Counted from the first letter of the stretch, positions 25,264 to 34,642 are shown. The stretch is 64,000 bases of DNA from Planctomycetaceae bacterium (GCA_021732785.1 JAKFUG010000002.1:62001-126000); one strand, 5' to 3'. Numbers and translations are program-made. Notes: generated by a model not told the origin, from the letters alone.

Positions 25264-25791
25264 TTACTTTCCGCGGATGCCGTGGTATTCGAGGGGGAAC
25301 GCGTAATCTTTCCGCAGCGGATGCCCTTCCCAGTCTTCGGGACAGAGGATGCGGCGGAGATTCGGATGGCCGGTGAAGGTGATGCCGACGAGATCGAAGG
25401 CTTCTCGCTCGTGCCAGTCGGCGATGGCCCACACATGGGAGACCGAAGGAACTTCGGGCAGTTCGCCGGTCATGTCGCCCTGCCAGCGCGGCACTTTCAC
25501 CTTGAGCTTGGCCCAGTGCTTGTGCGTGTAACTGTAGAGGTGATACACGACCTCCACATGCGGCGCACACGGATTCTTTTTCTTCGCATCCGTTTCGAGA
25601 TAATCGGCCCCGCAAAGATCGTTCAACGCATCGAATTCGGTGCGGGGATCGTCGTGCAGGAATTGGCAGACATCGGCGATGTTGCTTGCGGCGACTTCGA
25701 TCCACGGATCTTTGGTGGCTTCCTGCAACGCCACGATGGCGGACGCACCGAAGCGTTCGAGCAGCAAGGCGTGGACTTCAGAAACCTTCAT
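25264..25791 (-). CDS. nuoC: NADH-quinone oxidoreductase subunit C, second copy
   Basis: The 175-residue protein is the 30-kDa peripheral subunit of complex I. It starts at the ATG at 25791 ([15 protein letters not shown]); the extension to 25884 reads through a palindromic repeat and is rejected. The family signature lies near residue 120: [19 protein letters not shown], followed by [23 protein letters not shown]. It lies between nuoA and nuoD in the leftward block and would dock NuoD to the membrane arm. Confidence 0.92.
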   Translation of the reverse strand: MKVSEVHALLLERFGASAIVALQEATKDPWIEVAASNIADVCQFLHDDPRTEFDALNDLCGADYLETDAKKKNPCAPHVEVVYHLYSYTHKHWAKLKVKVPRWQGDMTGELPEVPSVSHVWAIADWHEREAFDLVGITFTGHPNLRRILCPEDWEGHPLRKDYAFPLEYHGIRGK

Positions 25792-25810
25792 GACACTCTC
25801 GATTTGTATT

Positions 25811-25879
25811 GTGTGCCACTGGCTCTGCCAGTGTGATCTTGGAAAACGTTGGAGGACACTGGCAGAGCCAGTGGCACAC
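25811..25879. repeat. palindromic element inside the nuoA-nuoC gap
   Basis: The 24-base arms 25811-25834 and 25856-25879 are perfect reverse complements (GTGTGCCACTGGCTCTGCCA and partner). The element fills nearly all of the 96-base space between the nuoA stop and the nuoC start of the leftward block, so any transcript through it must carry a stable hairpin. Confidence 0.8.
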
Positions 25880-25887
25880 GCCATCGA

Positions 25888-26469
25888 TTAACTGGCAGTA
25901 ACGGTGACCGGGGGCGGGGCTGCGCGACCCGAGGGAGCCAGCGGGGCTCGCGGACGAGCAATCTTCGCTTGTTGGGTCACGGCCCGGACCCAATCCAAGT
26001 CGCCGCGTTTCCAGACGTAGGCAAAGCCCACCAGCAGAATCGCGAAGAAGAACAGCACATCGGTCAACGCGACCCAACCCAGCGTCAGCGCGGCATCCGG
26101 CGAGATGGCATTCGCGGCGGTCATCGTTCCTTCGGGAGCCGACAACAATCGCTCGGAAAGAACAATGCGATCGGTTTCCGCCAAACGGGTGTCGGCCAGT
26201 TGCATCGCCCCCCCGAAAATCACGGTCCACGGGAAGAAGAAGACGAGCTCCACATCGAAAACAATGAACAGCAAGGCGACGACATAGAACCGCAGATCGA
26301 ACTGGATGTAGCTGGAACCGATTGTCGGCTCACCACATTCGTAGGCGGCATCTTTCTCCACACTGGGAGCACCGGTGGGACGCACCAGCCAACCGAGGAG
26401 CAGCGGTGCCAGCAGAAAGCCGACACTCACCGCGGTGAAGATGAAAATGTGACCAACCAAATCTGTCAT
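25888..26469 (-). CDS. nuoA: NADH-quinone oxidoreductase subunit A, second copy
   Basis: The 193-residue membrane protein has three transmembrane segments. It starts at the ATG at 26469 (MTDLVGHIFIF). The family core YECGEPTIGSSYIQFDLRFYVVALLFIVFDVE occupies residues 44-75. An insertion of about 35 residues (around RLAETDRIVLSERLLSAPEG) between the second and third segments and a Pro-rich C-terminal tail make it much longer than the 125-residue copy at 46091. It is an early gene of the leftward block, after nuoI and the DUF2203 gene. Confidence 0.92.
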   Translation of the reverse strand: MTDLVGHIFIFTAVSVGFLLAPLLLGWLVRPTGAPSVEKDAAYECGEPTIGSSYIQFDLRFYVVALLFIVFDVELVFFFPWTVIFGGAMQLADTRLAETDRIVLSERLLSAPEGTMTAANAISPDAALTLGWVALTDVLFFFAILLVGFAYVWKRGDLDWVRAVTQQAKIARPRAPLAPSGRAAPPPVTVTAS

Positions 26470-26526
26470 GACGGCTCCGGGCAACAATCATCCGGCTTCG
26501 ATCAGCCGGTCATAATTTCAACGACT

Positions 26527-26985
26527 TTAGACAGCGTGATCTGTGGGACGCCCACTTCCTGGCGGCAACGGCTGACGGTTGGTCACCGCGGCGTCGGGCC
26601 GATGCCAGAACGCGACCTCCGGTTCGCCGAGCTTCCAGCAGAGGAATGCGGGGGCACCATCCATGACCGTGGGGAAATCGACGAGGCCATCCGACGGATC
26701 TTTCAGGGCGATCCCCAACTCGGAAAGTTCATCGACGAAGCTTTGCAGACGCTCGACGTCTTTTTCGAGTCCCTGGCGAATCTGATCGACTTCTTCGCGA
26801 TACGGGTCATCGCTCCGCTTGGCCGGCTTGGAGCGCCGCTTCCGCAGCGATTCGAGCCGTTCCTTGCGCTCGCTGACATCGCGATAGAGGGCGACGATAT
26901 CGGTGACGATCACTTTCACCAGCGGCAGCGTCCGATTCGCTCCCGCGACGGTGAATTCCTGCGGACGCGCGACCTGAGTTTTCAT
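26527..26985 (-). CDS. DUF2203 family protein
   Basis: The 152-residue soluble protein starts at the ATG at 26985 (MKTQVARPQEFTVAGANRTLP). A long charged helix or coiled coil follows (IVTDIVALYRDVSERKERLESLRKRR), then LQSFVDELSELGIALKDPSDGLVDFP and the end motif APAFLCWKLGEPEVAFWH that marks DUF2203. The function of this family is not known. Its place between nuoI and nuoA of the partial nuo set, on the same strand with gaps of 79 and 57 bases, suggests cotranscription and possibly a link to that complex. Confidence 0.85.
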   Translation of the reverse strand: MKTQVARPQEFTVAGANRTLPLVKVIVTDIVALYRDVSERKERLESLRKRRSKPAKRSDDPYREEVDQIRQGLEKDVERLQSFVDELSELGIALKDPSDGLVDFPTVMDGAPAFLCWKLGEPEVAFWHRPDAAVTNRQPLPPGSGRPTDHAV

Positions 26986-27064
26986 GACCGACTTTCCGCG
27001 AACGCGAAAACGACTTCCGACCTCAGACAGCGACCGATCCCGTGGAGTCCATCCACTTCGGGAA

Positions 27065-27619
27065 TCAGTGTTCTTCGCTGCCCGCAAACTGGAACGGGCT
27101 CGGTTCGCCCTTCACCCACACTGGCTCGTACAACACTTTCGATTCTGCGACCACGGTCGGGTTCAACGTCGCCTGGCCCCACGCCACTTCCAGCGGCAAC
27201 TTCGAGTAGTCCACAATGCACCCGTCGCGGCTGTAGCAGCTCAGGTCATGGTTGGAACCCATGAAGATGCAATCCACCGGACACGGCTCCACACACAACG
27301 CGCAGAACATGCACTTCGTGTAATCGATCGTGAATCCGTTCACGCGGAAGCCCTTGCCGACGGGGCTCTTTTCTTTTTCGATATAAATACAGTCGACCGG
27401 ACAGGCGACGGCACACTTTTCACAGCCGATGCACGTCGTCAGATCGAATCGATGGAACCCGCGATACCGGGCTTTTACCGGGACCGGGACTTCCGGGTAT
27501 TCGTAGACTTCCGTAAACGTCTTGCGGCGATACGTCCACAACATCGTCCGCATCGTGATCCACATTCCGTAGATCAACGTGGACACCGCCAGCCACACAT
27601 TCCGAATCCAGGCGATCAT
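27065..27619 (-). CDS. nuoI: NADH-quinone oxidoreductase subunit I, second copy
   Basis: The 184-residue protein carries two [4Fe-4S] clusters that pass electrons toward NuoB in complex I. The binding motifs are [12 protein letters not shown] near residue 63 and [12 protein letters not shown] near residue 103, with all eight cysteines present. The N-terminus has a membrane-associating helical stretch ([20 protein letters not shown]). It is the first gene of the leftward set nuoI, DUF2203, nuoA, nuoC, nuoD. It differs clearly from the copy at 56337. Confidence 0.92.
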   Translation of the reverse strand: MIAWIRNVWLAVSTLIYGMWITMRTMLWTYRRKTFTEVYEYPEVPVPVKARYRGFHRFDLTTCIGCEKCAVACPVDCIYIEKEKSPVGKGFRVNGFTIDYTKCMFCALCVEPCPVDCIFMGSNHDLSCYSRDGCIVDYSKLPLEVAWGQATLNPTVVAESKVLYEPVWVKGEPSPFQFAGSEEH

Positions 27620-27752
27620 CAGAACTCTCGGTGAGAACGGACAGCACGACTATCGCACACAGGAAGAGACCGGACGGCGACGCGCCCATTTTCTCCCCTG
27701 TGGCGATTATAGGACCCGCCTCCCGCGACGCAAGCGAGCCGAGCGTGCGGAC

Positions 27753-28793
27753 TCATGGCATTCTCGAAAGTGAGTCTGTCTTCGCGGCGAATCGCTCGAG
27801 CAAGGCCGCGACGTCACCGGAGTCGATCACCTGCGCGGCCAGCGCCACCCCGTCACGCGGTGTGGCCACTTTCTCGGCGGCGATCAACGCGGCCGCGGCG
27901 TTGGCCAGCACGATGTCACGCGCGGGACCAGTTGAACCCGCAAAGACACGGCGAATAACCGCCGCACTTTCCTGCGGCCCGTCCACACGCAGTGCGGCAA
28001 CATCCACGACCGGCAAACCGAGCAGCGTGGGCGTCCACGTTTGCCGGGTGACAGAACCATTGCGGATGTCAAAGATCGCCGTTTCACCCCACAGGGAAAC
28101 CTCGTCGAGTTCGTTGTTGCCACAGACGACCAGGGCGTGCTGGACTCTGAGTTCCGCGAGTGCCCCGGCGAGCAATTCCGCCATCGCCGTGCGACTCGCC
28201 CCCACCACCTGAAAGGCAGCCCCCGCGGGATTGGTCAACGGGCCCAACAGGTTGAAAATCGTCCGAAACCCGAGCTTTTGCCGAATCGGCGCGGCGTGCT
28301 TCATGGCACCGTGCAGCCGCTGGGCAAAGCAGAAGCCGATGTCCAGTTCGTCGATACACGCGCCGACCTGCTGCGGAGTGATAGCGAGTGACACACCGAG
28401 GGCTTCGAGCACATCTGCCGATCCGCTTTTGCTCGATGCGGACCGATTGCCATGTTTCGCCACCGGCACCCCCGCCGCGGCGGCCACAAACGCGGTCGCC
28501 GTACTGATGTTGAAGGTGTGCAGCGCATCACCGCCAGTGCCGCAGGTGTCGAGCAGTCCCGTCCGGCCGCACGAAATTGGTTCGGCCTTCGCCCGCATGG
28601 CCCGCGCCGCACCGACCAGCATCGGCACCGTTTCGGGACGACAGCGTAACGCCGTGAGAAAACTCGCGATCTCCGCCGGATCGCAGCGGCCATCCATGAT
28701 CGCCGTGACTGCCCGCTCCATCCCCGCGGCCGTCACGGTCTGGCCATCGAGCACCGGCAACACGATTTCGCGCAGTTCATCGATCACGGTCAC
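27753..28793 (-). CDS. trpD: anthranilate phosphoribosyltransferase
   Basis: The enzyme joins anthranilate to PRPP in tryptophan synthesis. The protein has 346 residues, a normal length. The PRPP-binding loop is LDTCGTGGDALHTFNISTATA near residue 80. KHGNRSASSKSGSADVLEALG near residue 112 carries the conserved SSxSGxxDV motif, and FNLLGPLTNPA near residue 180 completes the signature. No other trp gene is nearby, so tryptophan genes seem scattered in this genome. A half copy of repeat family A and a hairpin separate it from tRNA-Thr. Confidence 0.95.
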   Translation of the reverse strand: MTVIDELREIVLPVLDGQTVTAAGMERAVTAIMDGRCDPAEIASFLTALRCRPETVPMLVGAARAMRAKAEPISCGRTGLLDTCGTGGDALHTFNISTATAFVAAAAGVPVAKHGNRSASSKSGSADVLEALGVSLAITPQQVGACIDELDIGFCFAQRLHGAMKHAAPIRQKLGFRTIFNLLGPLTNPAGAAFQVVGASRTAMAELLAGALAELRVQHALVVCGNNELDEVSLWGETAIFDIRNGSVTRQTWTPTLLGLPVVDVAALRVDGPQESAAVIRRVFAGSTGPARDIVLANAAAALIAAEKVATPRDGVALAAQVIDSGDVAALLERFAAKTDSLSRMP

Positions 28794-28831
28794 AGATCCT
28801 CAGGAACATCCCGCACACGATGGACATCATC

Positions 28832-28868
28832 CAACATTCGCTTGCGCTTTGCACGATCACCAAGTCCG
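28832..28868. repeat. family A half-element
   Basis: CGCTTGCGCTTTGCACGATC with a degenerate tip is one arm of the family A palindrome, upstream of trpD. No matching second arm is visible. Confidence 0.5.
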
Positions 28869-28899
28869 CAACATCGTAAAAACTCCCCCCGCCAAAAGC

Positions 28900-28929
28900 G
28901 AAACGCCACGGCGTGAGCCGTGGCGTTTC
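28900..28929 (-). terminator. hairpin after tRNA-Thr
   Basis: GAAACGCCACGGC (28900-28912) and GCCGTGGCGTTTC (28917-28929) are perfect 13-base complements around a 4-base loop. On the minus strand the hairpin lies 26 bases past the tRNA and a short T-rich stretch follows. Confidence 0.7.
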
Positions 28930-28954
28930 AACGTGTGGAGATGTTGCGAAGAGG

Positions 28955-29027
28955 AGCCACCGGTCGGATTCGAACCGACGACCTACGCTTTACGAAAGCG
29001 TCGCTCTACCAACTGAGCTACGGCGGC
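28955..29027 (-). tRNA. tRNA-Thr (CGT)
   Basis: The complementary strand folds perfectly: acceptor GCCGCCG/CGGTGGC, D stem GCTC/GAGC, anticodon stem ACGCT/AGCGT with loop TTCGTAA and anticodon CGT, and T arm GTCGG TTCGAAT CCGAC. The CCA end is not encoded. Confidence 0.95.
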
Positions 29028-29202
29028 AAGTTGCGGAAATGATAACGAAAACGCCGGTTGCAACAAGGTCATCCCTCGCCGCCACCCGACCGTTCGATCC
29101 ATTCCGCCCGTCAGGCAATCCGTCCCGCTTCGCTCGGCGCAAGGACGGCCCGAAGATTGACAAGCCTGCCGAACGGTGAAATCCGCTCGCCAGACAGAGG
29201 CA

Positions 29203-29481
29203 CTAATTGTTCTCGACAGCCGCCACTTCGACGATTTCGACCGGGGTGACGTTGATGCGTCGGCCTTCCTGATCGAAGTAGACGTGCCCTTCGACGAGGG
29301 AGAAGAGCGTGTAGTCGCGGCCCATGCCGACGTTGCGACCAGGGCGCCACTTCGTGCCACGCTGGCGGATCAGGATGTTGCCGCCGATGACGTGCTCGCC
29401 ACCGAACTTCTTGACACCTAACCGCTTACCGATGGAATCCCGACCGTTACGGCTGGAACCCTGTCCCTTCTTATGAGCCAT
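29203..29481 (-). CDS. rpmA: 50S ribosomal protein bL27
   Basis: The 92-residue protein begins [15 protein letters not shown] right after the initiator, which is the tail that reaches the peptidyl-transferase centre. The conserved [22 protein letters not shown] and [15 protein letters not shown] follow. The usual partner gene for bL21 (rplU) does not lie next to it, since the next genes on this strand are a secreted protein and a kinase. Confidence 0.97.
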   Translation of the reverse strand: MAHKKGQGSSRNGRDSIGKRLGVKKFGGEHVIGGNILIRQRGTKWRPGRNVGMGRDYTLFSLVEGHVYFDQEGRRINVTPVEIVEVAAVENN

Positions 29482-29584
29482 CTTCCGCCCCAGGCAATCT
29501 CAAGTGTACGTGGTCCGCCCGGCATCAAGCCACTCGGGCGGGCCCCACATCATGGTCGAAAACCGGGCCCGGTTCAAGGGTAAG

Positions 29585-30346
29585 CTACCGATAGATCCAC
29601 TGCGGCTGGTTCGCGGCGTCGCTTTCGAGCCGAATTTCCGGTTCCCGCTGGTTGAGATTGTCGCCGGGACGCCAGTATTTCATCCGGATCGTCTTCCATT
29701 GAACGACTTCCTCCCCGTCGGGCCCCGGCACCTTGCGGAAACCGTTCGAAAAGCCGGTGAGGTAGACCGTATAGCGGTCCGCTTCCGCGTCGACTCCAGT
29801 CCAGGTCGCGACACCCTGGATTACCTGCTCGTCCGGCGATCCCTTGTCGGCGGCGGGAGGCAGATCGGTCACCACACTGACGGAGCTCTTGAACGATTTC
29901 TTTTCCCGCTGATTGATCGCGGCGAGGGCTTCGGGAAGAATCTGGTCCTGATACAGCTTCGGAATATCGGTATCCGTCGTCTGTAATGTGAAAACCGGAA
30001 TGAACTGCGGGGGAATCACCGGCGTGTCGAGTTCATTGACCGGAGTTTCGGCCACCGCGCGATTGGCCAGCTTGCGGTTGATCGCCCGATACGCGATGTA
30101 CCACACATATTGCGGCTTTTTCTGGCCGGTTTGCGGATCGGTTAACTCCACCACAATTTGCCGCATCGGCTTGAAGTTGACTTCCATCACCCAGAGTTCG
30201 GGCTGACCGGAGAGTTCTTCGCCGGAGGCCACCGCCGCGACCGCGACTTCACCATATCGAGTGGATTGCGCGGACGACTCGCCTGGAAATGCCAGCGCGA
30301 TGGCGGCCACGAACGGGAGAACGGACAAGCATCGCAATGGATTCAT
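29585..30346 (-). CDS. secreted protein of unknown function
   Basis: The 253-residue protein starts at the ATG at 30346 and has a signal peptide (LSVLPFVAAIALAFPGESSAQ). The mature part is beta-rich, with PELWVMEVNFKPMRQIVVEL, YVWYIAYRAINRK and IPPQFIPVFTLQTTD, and ends MKYWRPGDNLNQREPEI. I do not recognise a domain. The paired mention of an economy of strands and a conserved YVWY fits exported planctomycete proteins with no assigned role. The frame above 30346 adds only basic residues. Confidence 0.7.
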   Translation of the reverse strand: MNPLRCLSVLPFVAAIALAFPGESSAQSTRYGEVAVAAVASGEELSGQPELWVMEVNFKPMRQIVVELTDPQTGQKKPQYVWYIAYRAINRKLANRAVAETPVNELDTPVIPPQFIPVFTLQTTDTDIPKLYQDQILPEALAAINQREKKSFKSSVSVVTDLPPAADKGSPDEQVIQGVATWTGVDAEADRYTVYLTGFSNGFRKVPGPDGEEVVQWKTIRMKYWRPGDNLNQREPEIRLESDAANQPQWIYR

Positions 30347-30557
30347 GGACGCACTTTTCAGAGAAAATCGCGGACGACCGTTAAATCGCCGATCGGAAAC
30401 AATTCCACCGTAGGCCCTGCGACCGTCCGGCGTCAAGAAAAATCTGCGTAACTCACCGCACATGAACATGTTACGGGACGAACTTACCGTCCGTCCCGAT
30501 TCTGCCCGAGATTCGCTATTCGCGCCTAATCTGTTTCACAACAATCGTTTACAGCAT

Positions 30558-31979
30558 TCAGTTCAGATCGAGTTGCGTCAGCAATAACTCCACAGCATCG
30601 GCGCGCTGAGCGACTTCCAACACACTCCGACGAATTTCTTCGGCATCCACGGTCGCTCGGGGATAGCTGTCAACCATCACAAATACTGCTTCTCCATTGA
30701 TTTCCTGGATGGAGAGCGCCCCATGCAAGATTTCCGCGTTGAGCCGCAGAGCCGTTTCATAGTACGCCGCTTCCGCTTTCGCGCAAACACTCCGAATCCA
30801 TAGCAATCGTTCCGCGACGGCGTGATCGCTGTTTTCGACAAACACCGTTTGTTTGCGGCCGTTCGAAAACGCGAGATTGATCCGGAAGCCCTTGCTGGAC
30901 CGCTGCCAGGTCACCCCCGAGTGCCGGGCAAACGCCGACTGGAGCAGCGTTTCGAGATCTTCCGATTGTCCGAGCACCGCTTGCAGCAGATGGGCGGCAT
31001 CCATCGCCGTCGCGGGGCGGTTGCCGGGGGCCTTGTCCAAAAGCGTGTAGAGGCACTCGGACATTTCGAGCGGGAGTTTCTGACACCATTGCCGCGGGCT
31101 GGGAACACGGTCGTGTGTTGCCGCGCGAATGACGTCACTCACGACGGCTTGCGGAAACGGCAAATGGCCGGTGAGCATCTGGTAATAGCTCACCCCGAGA
31201 GAATAGACATCGCTCACCGGCGCGGCGGGAATCCCCTGAAACAGTTCCGGAGCCATGAACGCCGGCGTCCCCACTAAATCGGAGACGGCCTCCGCTCCGT
31301 GCAGATGAACCCGATTGGCTAAACCAAAGTCGGCGACTTTGGGAATTCCCTGATGCGTCATCAACACGTTGTCTGGCTTCAAATCGCGGTGCAGAATTCC
31401 GCACGCATGCGCCGCGGCAAGCCCCTCGGCAATCCGAATCGCAATCGACGTGGCCCGCTCCGGGGACAACGGCCCGGAATCACGCAACAGTTGTCCGAGC
31501 GATTGCCCCGCAATGAATTCCGTTTCGAGAAAATGAAACCCCTGCGCTTCGCCAATCCGGTGAACCGTGATGATATTGGGATGGTTCAGCGCCGCCGCGG
31601 CACGGCCTTCGTTCGTGAACCGAATGACAAAATCGGGATCGCTGACGGCGAGCCTTGGCGGAAGAATCTTCAGCGCGATCGATCGATGCAATCCCCGATG
31701 TCGGGCCAGGTAAACCCGGCCCATCGCCCCCGCGCCGAGCAGTTTCTCAATATGATATTCGTCGAAATCGGTGCCGATGAGGTCGTCGACTTCTTGCGCA
31801 TCGGCCGCCGAGAGCGGCGGGGCTTTCGAGACCGCAGGCTCGTGGCCAAATTCCGTCGTCATGCCACATTCGGGACATTCGGTCAAATTGGACTGCGGCG
31901 CGAGGGAAACACCGCAGCTCGGGCAGAATACCGCCGCTAATAATTGCGTTCTTTGACCGGGCCCGTGATCGGTGGACAT
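30558..31979 (-). CDS. Ser/Thr protein kinase with zinc-ribbon N-terminus
   Basis: The 473-residue protein opens with a short zinc ribbon (CPSCGVSLAPQSNLTECPEC, residues 19-38). The Hanks-type kinase domain follows: LLGAGAMGRVYLA near residue 80, the lysine in ALKIL, HRDLKPDNVL near residue 197 and the DFG in VADFGLAN, then GTPAFMAPEL. No membrane segment is visible, so it is cytoplasmic. The last 120 residues form an alpha/beta domain (GFRINLAFSNGRKQTVFVE) that recalls YbjN-like or secretion-chaperone folds. Targets cannot be inferred. It is divergent from the CPBP protease gene. Confidence 0.9.
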   Translation of the reverse strand: MSTDHGPGQRTQLLAAVFCPSCGVSLAPQSNLTECPECGMTTEFGHEPAVSKAPPLSAADAQEVDDLIGTDFDEYHIEKLLGAGAMGRVYLARHRGLHRSIALKILPPRLAVSDPDFVIRFTNEGRAAAALNHPNIITVHRIGEAQGFHFLETEFIAGQSLGQLLRDSGPLSPERATSIAIRIAEGLAAAHACGILHRDLKPDNVLMTHQGIPKVADFGLANRVHLHGAEAVSDLVGTPAFMAPELFQGIPAAPVSDVYSLGVSYYQMLTGHLPFPQAVVSDVIRAATHDRVPSPRQWCQKLPLEMSECLYTLLDKAPGNRPATAMDAAHLLQAVLGQSEDLETLLQSAFARHSGVTWQRSSKGFRINLAFSNGRKQTVFVENSDHAVAERLLWIRSVCAKAEAAYYETALRLNAEILHGALSIQEINGEAVFVMVDSYPRATVDAEEIRRSVLEVAQRADAVELLLTQLDLN

Positions 31980-32146
31980 GAATCCGTCTCGAATGGGGAA
32001 TTCGCAAATTGACCAGCGTTCCCGCGCTGTCTACAGTGGAACGTGACCATGCCGACACCGTCAATCCCGATGGGTCGACTTGTCGCGGAAAATCTTGCGG
32101 GTGGCGTCTCGGTGCGGGAGACGTGGCCCTCTCTGTGAGGCGATCC

Positions 32147-33286
32147 ATGCACGACGACGCCCCTGTTTCGGTGTCCTTGCCGGTAACCGAAGCCACTCCG
32201 TTGGAAATCACGGAGTTTCTCGATGATTCTCCCGCGGCCGCGAAATTGCCGCCGGGACCGGGTCTTCCCGAAGCGTTCTGCTGGATGGCCGGTGTGTTCA
32301 CGGCTCACCTGGCGGCCGGTGTGGTTTGCCTGATTGCCATTCTCGTTCTGATGGCACTCGCCGGTGAAAACATCCAGCAGATGGCGAACCTGGACCAACT
32401 CGCCCCCAATTATCTGCTGTTGATGATGGGCGGCGATCAATGGCTCGTGTTGCTCGCGACCTTCATCGCGATTCGCTTACGGTGGGGGCAACGCATCGGA
32501 CAGAACCTGAATCTCACGCCGCTGCGGCCGTTGCATGCCGCGGTGGTGATCGGCTTAGTCCTGCCCCTCAGCATCCTCTCCGGCGAAACGTATCGGTTGC
32601 TCAGTCTGGTTTGGAAGCCGCTGGTGGAACAGCTTCCCATCCTGCACTTGCTCGACGAATCGAATGCGGTGGAATTGCTGAGCACACTCTCGAAAACCGG
32701 TTCTTTGCCGATGATGCTGATGATCATCGCGGTGGCCCCGGCGATTGGTGAAGAGTTGGTTTTTCGCGGGATGATCGGTCGCGGATTGGTGGCCCGCTGG
32801 GGGTTCGTGGGGGGCGTGGCGATCAGTTCGCTGATGTTCGCCGCGGTCCATTTTCACCCGGTACATGCCGCCGCGGTGTTACCGATCGGTATCGCGTTGC
32901 ACTGCATCTATCTTGCCACCCGCAGTTTCTGGGCACCGGTGCTGCTGCATTTTCTGAACAACGCGTGGGCGACCGTCGCTTCCCGCATGGCGACAGAAGA
33001 GTCGCTGCCGGTGGTCGAAGAAGCCGCCAGCCCGGTGCTGATTTGGGCGTCTGTGACGGCGATGGTTGTGCTCGGCGCGGTCCTGTATCGCACGCGGACC
33101 CGGTATATCTTGCCCGATGGGAACGAATGGACGCCGGGGTATCTCACCGCCGAGCGGCCGCCTGCGGAACTCGGGGCCCGCATCGCCGGGGGAACCGATA
33201 CCGGACGCAATCTCCTGATGGCCGGGACCGCGTGGGCATCGTTCACCGTGGCGTTTGTCGCGGAAATTGTGGCGCACGCGAGATAG
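32147..33286 (+). CDS. CPBP-family intramembrane glutamic protease
   Basis: The 379-residue protein has about eight membrane segments. The active-site motifs of the CPBP (Rce1/ABI) family are present: GEELVFRGMIGRGL near residue 204 with the paired glutamates and Arg, FAAVHFHPVH near residue 230, and LLHFLNNAWA near residue 266. Such proteins cleave prenylated or small membrane peptides, and some confer bacteriocin immunity. A GAGG precedes the ATG at 32147. The extension to 32009 is a low-quality leader. It is divergent from the kinase gene, with 167 bases between. Confidence 0.9.
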   Translation: MHDDAPVSVSLPVTEATPLEITEFLDDSPAAAKLPPGPGLPEAFCWMAGVFTAHLAAGVVCLIAILVLMALAGENIQQMANLDQLAPNYLLLMMGGDQWLVLLATFIAIRLRWGQRIGQNLNLTPLRPLHAAVVIGLVLPLSILSGETYRLLSLVWKPLVEQLPILHLLDESNAVELLSTLSKTGSLPMMLMIIAVAPAIGEELVFRGMIGRGLVARWGFVGGVAISSLMFAAVHFHPVHAAAVLPIGIALHCIYLATRSFWAPVLLHFLNNAWATVASRMATEESLPVVEEAASPVLIWASVTAMVVLGAVLYRTRTRYILPDGNEWTPGYLTAERPPAELGARIAGGTDTGRNLLMAGTAWASFTVAFVAEIVAHAR

Positions 33287-33510
33287 TGGATTGTTGTCAG
33301 TGGGTGAAGAGGGACGGAAACGGTCGCCGACTCCGCTTGCGGTTTCGCGCCCCGCGCTGATTCCACTCCGTACTCTCCCCCCGGCAAACTTTCACCAACC
33401 GCGCTGATGTTGCCCGTTATCCCGAAATCGTGCGACTTCGTGTCGATCCCAACGGCGCGCGATCCCGCCGCGCAGTAGAGTTCCCCATGAACCTGCGCGA
33501 GGGATCTGGT

Positions 33511-34620
33511 ATGGACGCGAAACGGCAACTCACGGTCATCGTCTGGGCGGCATGCACGGTCGTCACAGTTTCCCATGTTGCGGTTGCTGCGTCGCCGACG
33601 AAGATGCTCGAGGTGGAATTCGATGGCCGCAAACACGTCGGCGCCGTGATCGCACATAACCCGGCCCGGGCGTGGTTTCTGGAGCGTGATGGACGCTTGG
33701 CCGCGCTCGATGTCGCCAAGGTCCGGCAGTTTCGGGAAGCCGGACGGTTCCGAGCGCTGACGACGATGGAACTGCGTGAGCAGCTATCGAAGGAATTGGG
33801 ACGCGAGTTTCAAATCTCGATCGCCGGTCAATACGTGGTGGCCGGGCCGCCGCAATCGGTCGATCGGCTGGCCCCGTTGTTCGATAATCTGTACCGCGAT
33901 TTCTTCGTCACTTTTACGGCGCGCGGGTTCAAAATCCGGCCGCCGGAAACACCGTTGATCGCCGTGATTTATCCTGACCGCGCGGGTTTCGAACAGTATT
34001 GCCAATCGGAAGGAATCCATCCTCAAGTCGGACTGCGCGGGTTCTACCTGCCGATCTCCAATCGCGTGGTGATGTACGACACGACCAAAACCGGAAAGGA
34101 AACGACGGCCGCGCTGGATGCCACCGTCTTGCACGAAGCGACGCATCAAGTCGCGTTCAACGTGGGCATTCACTCCCGCATCGGCGCGACCCCGAAGTGG
34201 GTGGTCGAAGGCCTGGCGACCGCGTTTGAACGAGAAGCCATGCGAACCAACGATCATCGCGGCACGCCAATGACGCGGATCAATCCCGAGCGGTATGCGT
34301 GGTTCCAAAAGTTCCGGCAAGAACGTCGCACGCCCCGGTCGCTCGCCGAATTCGTGCAAAGCGACGCCAGTTTCGAGGGAGCCATCCTTGATGCCTACAG
34401 CCAGTCCTGGGCGCTCACGTTCTTCCTGCTGGAAACGCGGCCGTCGGAGTATGCGAAGTATCTGCACACGCTGGCCCAGCGCGATCCGATGAAAGAGTAT
34501 TCGAACGAAGAGCGAGTAAACGATTTTCAGGCCGCGTTCGGTCGCGATCTCGTGATGCTCGAAGCCCACTTGCTGAGCTTCTATCAGGACCTGGCCAAGA
34601 GCAGTGCTTCGGTTCGTTGA
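33511..34620 (+). CDS. DUF1570 family secreted metallopeptidase-like protein
   Basis: The 369-residue protein starts at the ATG at 33511, with GAGG nine bases upstream, and has a signal peptide (QLTVIVWAACTVVTVSHVAVA). A gluzincin-like zinc site is visible: TVLHEATHQVAFNVG near residue 207, followed by PKWVVEGLATAFE about 20 residues later, which supplies the third zinc ligand. DUF1570 proteins are common in planctomycetes and are predicted extracytoplasmic peptidases; no substrate is known. It stands alone, with repeats on its right. Confidence 0.85.
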   Translation: MDAKRQLTVIVWAACTVVTVSHVAVAASPTKMLEVEFDGRKHVGAVIAHNPARAWFLERDGRLAALDVAKVRQFREAGRFRALTTMELREQLSKELGREFQISIAGQYVVAGPPQSVDRLAPLFDNLYRDFFVTFTARGFKIRPPETPLIAVIYPDRAGFEQYCQSEGIHPQVGLRGFYLPISNRVVMYDTTKTGKETTAALDATVLHEATHQVAFNVGIHSRIGATPKWVVEGLATAFEREAMRTNDHRGTPMTRINPERYAWFQKFRQERRTPRSLAEFVQSDASFEGAILDAYSQSWALTFFLLETRPSEYAKYLHTLAQRDPMKEYSNEERVNDFQAAFGRDLVMLEAHLLSFYQDLAKSSASVR

Positions 34621-34642
34621 TGCGTCAGATTGAATTCATAAA

